NCBI GenBank assembly: GCA_017694765.1
Contig: JADIML010000096.1
Coordinates: forward strand, 1-14,827
From: Candidatus Scybalomonas excrementavium
GTDB lineage: Bacteria; Bacillota; Clostridia; Lachnospirales; Lachnospiraceae
DNA: 14,827 bases
Direction of reading: 5' to 3'
The position numbers and the translations under genes were made by a program. The notes below the pieces were generated by a model. The model ran no database searches and had not been told where the DNA came from. It was given only the letters and a program-made list of their open reading frames with translations. Shown piece by piece: positions 1 through 7,077 of the stretch. Every line of letters starts with the position of its first letter. Position 1 is the first letter of the stretch.

Positions 1-689
1 TTTCCAAGAAAATGTTCTTTATCTCCACAATAGGAAGATACCATAGCTCCAGCAAGACCAAAGAAGCGCTCTGTTACATTTTTTTCGTCTACTTTTTCAT
101 CATCTGGAATCGCATCAAGATTTCCATGAATTTGCTGTGTAATTCTATTATTTTCAAAAAGTGTTCGACTAATAAAAAGTGAATATTGAAGATTTACTTG
201 ATCTTGTTCGTAATTGGAATGGTTTGTAAATTCTGCATATCCAGTCACAGTAAGCTCTCTAGGAAGTTTGGAGTGATTGGTAATAGTAAGTCCCCAAACT
301 TCATAGGTTTTTCCAAGAGGAACGTAGTAAGTAGCTTCAGAAGAAATATCGCTGTAAGTAGCTTGTATATTGGTATATCCAATTCCATGACGACATTCGC
401 TTTTATATTCTTTTAAATCTTTACCAACTGGTTGCCAAGATGCAGACCAATAATCCCCAGTCTGGTTATCTCGTAAATAGATGTAGCGTCCTGGTTGATC
501 AAAATGATTAAACACATAGCGAAGAATTCTACCATTTGCACCAGATTTTGCAAAGCTATATCCACCAGCATTGTTAGAAATAATTGCTCCATATTCTGGA
601 GAACCTAGATAATTGACCCATGGAGCAGGTGTATTTGGTTGTGTAATTACATATTCTCGATTTAAATCATCAAAATATCCATATTTCAT
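1..689 (-). CDS. Cellobiose phosphorylase-like GH94 enzyme, N-terminal part (cut by window edge)
   Basis: This would be a cytoplasmic inverting phosphorylase that splits cellobiose with phosphate into alpha-glucose 1-phosphate and glucose. The start is the ATG at 687-689, and 229 codons stay open to the left edge, so the catalytic domain is missing from the window. The N-terminus (MKYGYFDDLNREYVIT, then PWVNYLGS, NAGGYSF and GRYIYLRD) is the typical opening of the GH94 N-terminal beta-sandwich and matches the remembered start of clostridial cellobiose phosphorylases (FDD..EYVIT..PWINYLG..SNTAGGY). No signal peptide is present. A GAAAGGA ribosome site lies about 10 bases upstream. It is the second gene of a minus-strand operon, 25 bp after the other GH94 gene. 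The family is near certain. Beta-1,4 disaccharide specificity is likely but judged from the N-terminus only. Confidence 0.9.
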   Translation of the reverse strand, partial: MKYGYFDDLNREYVITQPNTPAPWVNYLGSPEYGAIISNNAGGYSFAKSGANGRILRYVFNHFDQPGRYIYLRDNQTGDYWSASWQPVGKDLKEYKSECRHGIGYTNIQATYSDISSEATYYVPLGKTYEVWGLTITNHSKLPRELTVTGYAEFTNHSNYEQDQVNLQYSLFISRTLFENNRITQQIHGNLDAIPDDEKVDEKNVTERFFGLAGAMVSSYCGDKEHFLG

Positions 690-714
690 TGTGTTGTATC
701 CTTTCTTTTACGAG

Positions 715-3414
715 CTAAATTAATGTGACATGAATCCTATGTTCTTCATCGGAAAGCGCTAAGATGGCTTCACGAGAAAGCGATACATAGGAGTCTTCAA
801 TGGTTGTAATTGGATTTCCATCACAACATGCAGACTGTATCGTATAGGTAGGGAAATCTTTTTGGTGTATATTTTCATATATAATTTTTAATGATTTTCC
901 AGCAAAGGTAATGGAAATTGAAGCGGTATGATTGTGATCAAAATGTTCCGATAATAGTTTTGGGTATAAGAGTAAGTTACCAGCACAACCTTTTACCCCA
1001 AATACTTCTGTTATCATTGTCATCATAAACCAACTAGCAGCTCCCGTTAAGTAATGATACATACCTCTACCGTCAGGACGGAAATATTCTGGAATTCCCG
1101 GATAAATACGGCTTGTAGAGAAGTCTAAGGCAGTATTTGATAGAGAACTTAGTACTTTCCAGCCTTCTACTGCAAATCCACGACGATATAGTGCGTTGGC
1201 ATACATAACAGCCATATGAGAGAAAACGGCACCATTTTCTTTTTCGCCATAAGCGAATCCAAACATACGTCCCATATCAAACTTTAATTCTTGGAAATCT
1301 GTGTTTAGGCGATACCCACCACATTCTTTCTTATAGAGATAATGATCCGCACTTTTTACGATTTTAGCGATTTGTTCCTCCGTAGCAGTTCCACTCATAA
1401 TAGCAAATACTTGCCCAGTTAACATCATACGGACATTTCCATTATGAATCCCTTCTACTCTTTGACTGTGATTGTCATAATAGCTGTTAAACCAACCTTC
1501 TTCTTCTGAAATAGAGAGCCATTCCTTTTCTCTTAAAAAGGTTTTTAGCCATTTGGCTTTCTCAACAAGGTTGCAAGCAAGTGCTTGTAAAGAAATCGAA
1601 ATTTGTTTTCCACTTACTGTATGTTTGCAAGAAGAAGTGTATTGAGATAAAATATCATGTTTTTTCCCAATATCTTCATATAGGTTTGGTTCATGATTGA
1701 GTAGCAGTTGAACTTCTTCTAAGAGAGGAACGCTTTGATTTGGATATTTGCTATCTAAAAGGCGAAGCATCGTAGCAAGCTCTAATAAATTCCCAGCATA
1801 GGCATATGTAAATGCAACACTCTCTCCTTGTTTGGATGCCATATCAAGAGCATCATTCCAATCAGCATCTCGTAAGCAGTAAATATTGTGGATTCCAACA
1901 TCATAAAATGCTGTGAGTTGTTGAATTAATAAATGTTCAAGAATTGTTCCCGTATAAACAGTACCATCTGTTGTACACTGTATATTTTCAAGACCATGTT
2001 CCCATAAGGAATCGATTTCTCTTCCACGTTGTACTTGAGCATCTTTAAAATAAGGAGCTTGTTTTAATAAAATATCAATATCACCAGTTTGATCGATATA
2101 AAGTTTTGTAGTCATCAATGGCCAAAGGGCATGATCCATCCAAACTCTAGAAATACCGTTTCTATCTGCTAAAAAGTTTCCATCACCATCTCCAATGATG
2201 GTAGCATTTGTTCCGTCAATGCGAACGCCACCATAGTTTTTTACGATCATTTCCCCAACGTCTTGAGGATCCATTAATAGAAGAGAAAGACAGTCTTGCC
2301 AAAGGTCACGCCAACCACGACCACCTCTTCCATAATCATGATGAGGAAGGAACGAACAGCCAAATAAACGGCGTAGGAATGGTTGAAAACTTACCCACTT
2401 CATAAAATTATCAAAGTCTGTATCTTTTGTATGGAATGATACATTTACTTTATCATTCCAATATTGTTTGGTTTTTGAAAGAGCAGTTAATACTTTTTCT
2501 TTCTGATTATACTGTTCAAAAATAGTATGAATGGAAGATTCATCTTCTCCAATACCAAGGAGAATAATAAAGTCTTTTTGTTCACCAGGAGCAAGGGTAA
2601 AGGCATCAAAACGGAAAGCACCCATAGCCTCTGTACCTGCAAAATTCTCTTTCTTACCAACTCCAGCAAAATTTTCATAAACAGCGCGAGGGTGTGTATA
2701 TGTACCACCTTCTCCAAGGAATGATTCGACGGTTGGATAAAAACTTTGTGGAGTAGCACCATCTCCAGTGAAACCACCTACATAGTAGATTTTGTGGTTT
2801 GGCAAGTGACCACGTTCATCAAATGTCATAGTCGGACAAACAAAAACACCAGCATCCGTTGTTTTAATACGATGTAACATAGAAGTAACATTACGATGAT
2901 CGCGAATATTATCTGCACCACGACCGTAGATAGGAATAGCAGCATACGTAGAGAAAGTACGTGTTGTAGTGCTATCATTGGAAATCGTAACGTATAAAAT
3001 TTCTACATTATTATCTTGTGGAATAAAAGAAGTGACTTCAGAAGAGATTTGAAGAGCGTTGGATACTCGTTTTAAAGTGTGCCACATAAAACCTGCTGTT
3101 AGCTCACTATCTTCTTGTTCCATAGAAAACTTATTTGCCTCTTGTGTTGCAGAAGAGCCAAAAATAGAATAGGCGAATTTACCTTCTTCTGTAATCCAAA
3201 CATTACGAGAAGAACGATTATTATGAAGGTTTTCTGAACTTACAGGTTCTAATAAGAAAGTGCTTTGATCAATTTTACTATCTCCGTTACCATTTGGTGT
3301 AATAGAACTTTTTAAGCCTTGTTCAGAAGCAAGTGGAAAATAAAGATAACTTGTATTTTCTGGTTTTTTTATAGTAAAAGTACCATTTTGATCAATGAAA
3401 TATAATTGTTTCAA
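715..3414 (-). CDS. GH94 glycoside phosphorylase, laminaribiose-phosphorylase size class
   Basis: This is a cytoplasmic inverting phosphorylase of beta-glucosides. The GH94 core is clear: GGRGWRDLWQD (364-374), GVRIDG.NATIIG (396-408), RVWMDHALWPL (423-433), ADWNDALD (517-524), NGAVFSH (727-733) and PEYF..DGRG (775-784) followed by YLTGAASWF. By analogy with characterised members the general acid is the second Asp of DWND, here D521. At 899 residues it is longer than cellobiose or chitobiose phosphorylases (about 800) and shorter than cellodextrin or 1,2-beta-oligoglucan enzymes (about 1000 or more). That length, the RGWRDLWQD and VRIDG.NATIIG blocks, and the nearby lichenase favour a beta-1,3 (laminaribiose-type) specificity, which remains an inference. 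The start is TTG: a strong AAGGAGGG sits 6 bases upstream and no ATG is suitably placed. It is the first gene of the minus-strand operon. Confidence 0.9.
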   Translation of the reverse strand: MKQLYFIDQNGTFTIKKPENTSYLYFPLASEQGLKSSITPNGNGDSKIDQSTFLLEPVSSENLHNNRSSRNVWITEEGKFAYSIFGSSATQEANKFSMEQEDSELTAGFMWHTLKRVSNALQISSEVTSFIPQDNNVEILYVTISNDSTTTRTFSTYAAIPIYGRGADNIRDHRNVTSMLHRIKTTDAGVFVCPTMTFDERGHLPNHKIYYVGGFTGDGATPQSFYPTVESFLGEGGTYTHPRAVYENFAGVGKKENFAGTEAMGAFRFDAFTLAPGEQKDFIILLGIGEDESSIHTIFEQYNQKEKVLTALSKTKQYWNDKVNVSFHTKDTDFDNFMKWVSFQPFLRRLFGCSFLPHHDYGRGGRGWRDLWQDCLSLLLMDPQDVGEMIVKNYGGVRIDGTNATIIGDGDGNFLADRNGISRVWMDHALWPLMTTKLYIDQTGDIDILLKQAPYFKDAQVQRGREIDSLWEHGLENIQCTTDGTVYTGTILEHLLIQQLTAFYDVGIHNIYCLRDADWNDALDMASKQGESVAFTYAYAGNLLELATMLRLLDSKYPNQSVPLLEEVQLLLNHEPNLYEDIGKKHDILSQYTSSCKHTVSGKQISISLQALACNLVEKAKWLKTFLREKEWLSISEEEGWFNSYYDNHSQRVEGIHNGNVRMMLTGQVFAIMSGTATEEQIAKIVKSADHYLYKKECGGYRLNTDFQELKFDMGRMFGFAYGEKENGAVFSHMAVMYANALYRRGFAVEGWKVLSSLSNTALDFSTSRIYPGIPEYFRPDGRGMYHYLTGAASWFMMTMITEVFGVKGCAGNLLLYPKLLSEHFDHNHTASISITFAGKSLKIIYENIHQKDFPTYTIQSACCDGNPITTIEDSYVSLSREAILALSDEEHRIHVTLI

Positions 3415-3420
3415 AATGAA

Positions 3421-3428
3421 CCCTCCTT
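3421..3428 (-). promoter_or_regulatory. Ribosome binding site fixing a TTG start
   Basis: AAGGAGGG on the minus strand, 6 bases before the TTG at 3412-3414. It sets the start of the 899-residue GH94 gene at a non-ATG codon. Confidence 0.8.
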
Positions 3429-3456
3429 TCGTATCCTTTCATTTTATATTGAAAAA

Positions 3457-3485
3457 ATTATACATAAGATTATTTTTTTGGTAAA
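3457..3485 (-). promoter_or_regulatory. Candidate promoter of the GH94 operon
   Basis: On the minus strand, TTTACC (3480-3485) lies 17 bp from a perfect TATAAT (3457-3462). This gives a sigma-A-type promoter whose transcript would begin around 3450, with a leader of about 35 bases before the ribosome site and TTG start. The -35 matches TTGACA at 4 of 6 positions. Confidence 0.55.
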
Positions 3486-3496
3486 ATAGAAAACTA

Positions 3497-3551
3497 CAAA
3501 AAATATCAGAATTATGACATAAAAAACGGGTCATAATTCTGATATTTTTTG
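3497..3551. repeat. Perfect 22-bp inverted repeat between divergent promoters
   Basis: Arms 3497-3518 and 3530-3551 are exact reverse complements with an 11-bp spacer (3519-3529). The left arm begins C then A6 and ends ATTATGAC; the right arm begins GTCATAAT and ends T6 then G. It lies between the GH94 promoter and the binding-protein promoter, not after any gene. It could be an operator, or a bidirectional terminator insulating antisense transcription. As RNA it would form a long but AT-rich stem followed by U6. Confidence 0.85.
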
Positions 3552-3582
3552 ACAAATTGTAATATAACTAAAAATATATCTT

Positions 3583-3591
3583 TGCTATAAT
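3583..3591 (+). promoter_or_regulatory. Extended -10 promoter of the sugar-transport operon
   Basis: TGC followed by TATAAT is an extended -10 element about 58 bp before the binding-protein ATG. A TTGACA at 3549-3554, overlapping the end of the palindrome, is 31 bp upstream and too far to be its partner. At the normal distance there is only TATAAC. The long palindrome ends about 32 bp upstream of the -10, in range for a regulator acting on this promoter. Confidence 0.6.
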
Positions 3592-3649
3592 GGGAACCAA
3601 CATAAGGCAACAGCCAAACAACTATGAAAAATAGTAAGGAGGATTTTTT

Positions 3650-5047
3650 ATGAGAAAACAAATTATTGCTATGGCATTATCCGTAGCAACAGTGACTGGA
3701 ATGTTAGCAGGGTGTGGAAGCACAGGCAACACAGGAAATGACAATGGGGGAGCTACTGAAACGGTAGCAGAAGAAGGAAAAGTAATTAACATCTATTCAT
3801 GGAATGATGAATTCCGTACTCGTGTAGAAGCAATCTATCCAGAAGTAAAAGAAACATCAAGTGATGGAACCGTAACTACATTAAAAGATGGAACAGAGAT
3901 TCATTGGATTATCAATCCAAACCAAGATGGAGTATACCAACAAAAACTTGATGAAGCACTTTTAAATCAAGAAAGTGCAGCAGCAGATGATAAAGTAGAT
4001 ATTTTCTTATCAGAAACAGACTATGTATATAAATATTCAGATGCAGATGCAGGAGTTGCAATGCCATTAGAAGATCTTGGCATTGATCCAGAAAAAGACT
4101 TAGCGGATCAATATGCTTTTACAAAAACAACAGCATCTGATCAAAATGGTGTACAAAGAGGTTCTACTTGGCAATGTTGTCCAGGACTTTTAGTATATCG
4201 TCGTGACATTGCAAAAGATGTATTTGGAACAGATGATCCAGAAGTAATTGGAGAAAAAGTAAAAGATTGGGATACATTAAAAACAACAGCAGAAGAGTTA
4301 AAAGCAAAAGGATATTTTACATTCTCTTCTTATGCAGATACATTCCGTTTATATGGAAATAGTATTTCACAACCATGGGTAACAAATGGAGAATCTGTTG
4401 TAAAAGTAGACCAAAAAATTATGGATTGGGTTAAAACTTCAAAAGAATGGTTAGATGCAGGATATTTTGATAAAACAGTAAAAGGACAATGGAATGATGA
4501 CTGGAATAAAGCTATGAGTTCTTCTTCCAAAGTATTTGCATTCTTACTTCCAGCTTGGGGAATCGACTTTACATTAAATCCAAACTGGGATGGAAAAGAT
4601 GGCGAATGGGCTGTTACAAACCCACCACAAGAATATAACTGGGGGGGTTCTTATATCCATGCAGCAACAGGAACCGATAATAAAGAACATGTAAAAGATA
4701 TTATTTTAGCATTAACCGCAGAAAAAGATAACTTAATTAAAATTTCTAAAGATTATTCTGACTTTACAAATACACAAAGTGGTATGAGAGAAGCAGCAAA
4801 AGATGATGAAAACTTCTCTTCTGAGTTCCTTGGCGGACAAAATGCTTATAAATATTTTGCACCAGTTGCAGAAAACATTCAAATTGCACCACTTTCTGCT
4901 TATGATCAAGGTTGTGTAGAATTAATTCAAAACTCATTTAGCGATTACTTCCAAGATCAAGTAGATTTTAATAAAGCAAAAGAAAACTTTGAAATTGCAA
5001 TTAAAGAACGTTATCCAGACATTACAGAAATTCAATGGGCTGAATAA
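3650..5047 (+). CDS. ABC transporter sugar-binding lipoprotein
   Basis: Extracellular, membrane-anchored solute-binding protein that would capture oligosaccharides for the two permeases downstream. The first 21 residues are a lipoprotein signal peptide: basic MRK, a hydrophobic stretch, then lipobox LAGC with C22 as the lipidated residue. A low-complexity Gly/Asn/Thr linker follows to about residue 42, and the mature domain opens with VINIYSWNDEF, typical of the extracellular family-1 carbohydrate-binding fold (COG1653-like). Aromatic-rich segments such as W..DWNKA and PAWGIDF fit sugar stacking. Its 465 residues are normal for the family. AAGGAGG lies 7 bases before the ATG. It is the first gene of the transport operon, and an intercistronic hairpin follows. 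The ligand is not readable from sequence; the neighbourhood suggests mixed-linkage beta-glucan oligosaccharides. Confidence 0.93.
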   Translation: MRKQIIAMALSVATVTGMLAGCGSTGNTGNDNGGATETVAEEGKVINIYSWNDEFRTRVEAIYPEVKETSSDGTVTTLKDGTEIHWIINPNQDGVYQQKLDEALLNQESAAADDKVDIFLSETDYVYKYSDADAGVAMPLEDLGIDPEKDLADQYAFTKTTASDQNGVQRGSTWQCCPGLLVYRRDIAKDVFGTDDPEVIGEKVKDWDTLKTTAEELKAKGYFTFSSYADTFRLYGNSISQPWVTNGESVVKVDQKIMDWVKTSKEWLDAGYFDKTVKGQWNDDWNKAMSSSSKVFAFLLPAWGIDFTLNPNWDGKDGEWAVTNPPQEYNWGGSYIHAATGTDNKEHVKDIILALTAEKDNLIKISKDYSDFTNTQSGMREAAKDDENFSSEFLGGQNAYKYFAPVAENIQIAPLSAYDQGCVELIQNSFSDYFQDQVDFNKAKENFEIAIKERYPDITEIQWAE

Positions 5048-5063
5048 ATTTAAAATGATGAAT

Positions 5064-5103
5064 CTGTCGCACTAAGAAAAGGATATATCTCTTAATGCGA
5101 CAG
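5064..5103 (+). promoter_or_regulatory. Intercistronic hairpin after the binding-protein gene
   Basis: Arms 5064-5077 and 5090-5103 (CTGTCGCA... and ...TGCGACAG) pair over 14 positions with one C-A mismatch. The stem has a GC-rich base and is followed by TTTCTTA rather than a clean U-run. It probably acts as a partial terminator or an mRNA 3' stabiliser, keeping binding-protein output above permease output, an arrangement common in sugar ABC operons. Function is inferred. Confidence 0.6.
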
Positions 5104-5131
5104 TTTCTTACTAGAAAGGAGTCATCGTTCC

Positions 5132-6088
5132 ATGAATAAAAAACGTAAAAGTATTAGTTATGGGAAATGGGGATATTTCTTTATTCTTCCATTTTTCTTA
5201 TGTTTTTTTATCTTTTCATTGATTCCATTAGTGGATACGATTCGATATAGTTTTTTTGAATATTATCGTTCAGGAATTAAAGAAATTGGACCAACCTTTA
5301 TTGGAATAGAAAATTATAAAAGTTTAATTGATTCCGATATGTTAAAATATGCGGGAAATACATTAGTTTTATGGCTAATTGGTTTTATACCACAGATTGT
5401 AATCGCATTGCTATTAGCTTGTTGGTTTTCTGATTTAAGATTAAAAATTTATGGAAAACAATTTTTTAAAGTAGTCATTTATTTACCAAACTTAATTATG
5501 GCATCTGCATTTGCTATGCTATTTTTTGCATTATTTTCTACAAATGGACCAATTAATTCTATTTTAGAATCCATAGGATTGATTAAAGAACCAATTGATT
5601 TCATGGGTTCTGTATGGGGTACAAGATCGATTGTTGGTCTTATGAACTTTTTGATGTGGTTTGGAAATACAACGATTATGTTAATGGCTGCTATTATGTC
5701 AATTAGCAATGATATATTTGAAGCATCAGAAATTGACGGTTGTAACAGTATAAAAAGATTTTTCTACATTATTTTACCATTGATACGACCAATTCTTGCG
5801 TATACACTGATTACATCCATTATCGGTGGACTTCAAATGTTTGATGTTCCTCAAATTTTAACAAATGGACAAGGAAATCCAAACCGTAGTTCTATGACAT
5901 TAATTATGTTCTTAAATAGCCACTTAAAGAGTAAAAACTATGGTATGGCAGGAGCATTATCTGTTTATTTATTTATCGTAAGTGGAATTTTATGTTTCAT
6001 TGTATATAAGATGACAAATGATAATGATCCAGATGGCTCAAAACGAGAAGCTAAGAAAAAAGCAAAGATAGCAAGGAAGGAGGCATAA
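5132..6088 (+). CDS. ABC sugar transporter permease, MalF/UgpA type
   Basis: Inner membrane-spanning subunit that forms the channel with the next gene product. Hydrophobic segments start near residues 14-36 and recur at about 74-98, 112-136, 165-190, 212-236 and 270-293, giving the six-helix pattern of this class. The cytoplasmic EAA loop that docks the ATPase is present: EASEIDG (197-203), with ILPLIRP 11 residues further on. The tail after residue 294 is highly charged, rich in Lys and Arg. Its 318 residues are usual for a MalF-like partner without the long periplasmic insert. AAAGGAG is about 10 bases before the ATG. It starts 84 bp after the binding-protein gene, across the hairpin, and ends 4 bp before the second permease. 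Confidence 0.95.
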   Translation: MNKKRKSISYGKWGYFFILPFFLCFFIFSLIPLVDTIRYSFFEYYRSGIKEIGPTFIGIENYKSLIDSDMLKYAGNTLVLWLIGFIPQIVIALLLACWFSDLRLKIYGKQFFKVVIYLPNLIMASAFAMLFFALFSTNGPINSILESIGLIKEPIDFMGSVWGTRSIVGLMNFLMWFGNTTIMLMAAIMSISNDIFEASEIDGCNSIKRFFYIILPLIRPILAYTLITSIIGGLQMFDVPQILTNGQGNPNRSSMTLIMFLNSHLKSKNYGMAGALSVYLFIVSGILCFIVYKMTNDNDPDGSKREAKKKAKIARKEA

Positions 6089-6092
6089 AACT

Positions 6093-6938
6093 ATGAATTT
6101 AAAATCAATCAATCGTATTCGAAGTATTCTTGCGCATATTGTACTGATTCTTTTAGCATTTTTATGTTTATTTTTCTTCTATATACTGATTATAAATGCA
6201 ACAAGATCTCACGCAGATTTACAGAAAGGTTTTTCTGCTTTACCTGGTAATTATTTCTGGGAAAATTTGAAAAGTGTTGCAAATGATGGAAGCTTTCCTA
6301 TGTTTCGAGGGATTTTAAACAGTGTGATTGTATCCACTTGCTCAGCAGCAATTTGTACATACTTTTCTTCTCTTACAGCATATGGACTATATGCCTATGA
6401 TTTTAAATTAAAAAAAGTAGCGTTTACTTTTATTATGGCAATTTTAGTCATGCCAACACAAGTAACGGCAATGGGATTTTTACGATTAGTAACAAATATG
6501 GGTATGTATGACTCTTTACTTCCTCTTATTATTCCATCCATTGCTTCACCAGCAGTTTTTTATTTTATGTATAGTTACTTACAGTCTTCGTTACCATTAG
6601 CTTTAGTAGAAGCTGCAAGAATCGATGGTTCGGGAGAATTCCGTACCTTTAATCAAATTGTTATTCCAATTATGAAGCCAGCAATTGCAGTACAGGCAAT
6701 CTTTACATTTGTTGGTTCTTGGAATAATTACTTTGTACCAGCATTAATTATTCAGTCAAAGGATAAGATGACAGTGCCTATTTTAGTTGCAACTCTTAGA
6801 GGCGCAGACTATATGAACTTTGATATGGGAAAAATCTATATGATGATTATGGTAGCTATTGTACCAATTATTATCGCATATTTGATTCTTTCTAAATATA
6901 TTATAGCAGGCATTACTCTTGGTGGTGTCAAAGAATAA
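6093..6938 (+). CDS. ABC sugar transporter permease, MalG/UgpE type
   Basis: Second channel-forming subunit of the oligosaccharide importer. Membrane segments are visible at about 10-35, 72-98, 108-130, 138-160, 192-215 and 248-272. The EAA loop reads EAARIDGSGEF (173-183), with IVIPIMKP following. This regular EAAR.DG is the MalG-class form, more canonical than the EASEIDG of its partner. At 281 residues it has the standard length. The ribosome site AAGGAGG lies inside the last codons of the upstream permease, only 4 bp separate the genes, and translation is probably coupled. No ATP-binding subunit follows, so energy must come from an unlinked, possibly shared, MsiK-like ATPase. A terminator follows directly. 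Confidence 0.95.
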   Translation: MNLKSINRIRSILAHIVLILLAFLCLFFFYILIINATRSHADLQKGFSALPGNYFWENLKSVANDGSFPMFRGILNSVIVSTCSAAICTYFSSLTAYGLYAYDFKLKKVAFTFIMAILVMPTQVTAMGFLRLVTNMGMYDSLLPLIIPSIASPAVFYFMYSYLQSSLPLALVEAARIDGSGEFRTFNQIVIPIMKPAIAVQAIFTFVGSWNNYFVPALIIQSKDKMTVPILVATLRGADYMNFDMGKIYMMIMVAIVPIIIAYLILSKYIIAGITLGGVKE

Positions 6939-6965
6939 GTATTGTGCATGATTTGCATGAGAAAT

Positions 6966-7016
6966 AAAATCTCCAAAGAAAATCTTTTGTAAAAAAGCAA
7001 TCCTTTGGAGATTTTT
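6966..7016 (+). terminator. Hairpin terminator of the transport operon
   Basis: A perfect 13-bp stem (6966-6978 with 7003-7015; CTCCAAAG against CTTTGGAG at its core) ends in a run of five T. The loop is long (24 bases). It separates the permease genes from GH3, whose transcription then needs read-through or its own promoter. Confidence 0.75.
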
Positions 7017-7077
7017 GAATGTCAGATCAGTTTCTACGAAATTGATAGAAGATTCCAAATAAGACAGAAGAAAGGAC

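Noticed and set aside
186..416. Plus-strand 76-residue reading frame
   Set aside because: It lies opposite the GH94 N-terminus, whose translation matches known phosphorylases. The plus-strand frame has no ribosome site and no family resemblance.
3549..3591. TTGACA (3549) paired with TATAAT (3586) as one promoter
   Set aside because: The spacer would be 31 bp, far too long. The extended TGC-TATAAT is more likely to work alone.
3615..3649. LicT/BglG-type antiterminator (RAT) site in the transport leader
   Set aside because: I looked for a GGATTGTTACTG-like element overlapping a terminator between the promoter and ATG and found none; the leader has no terminator hairpin.
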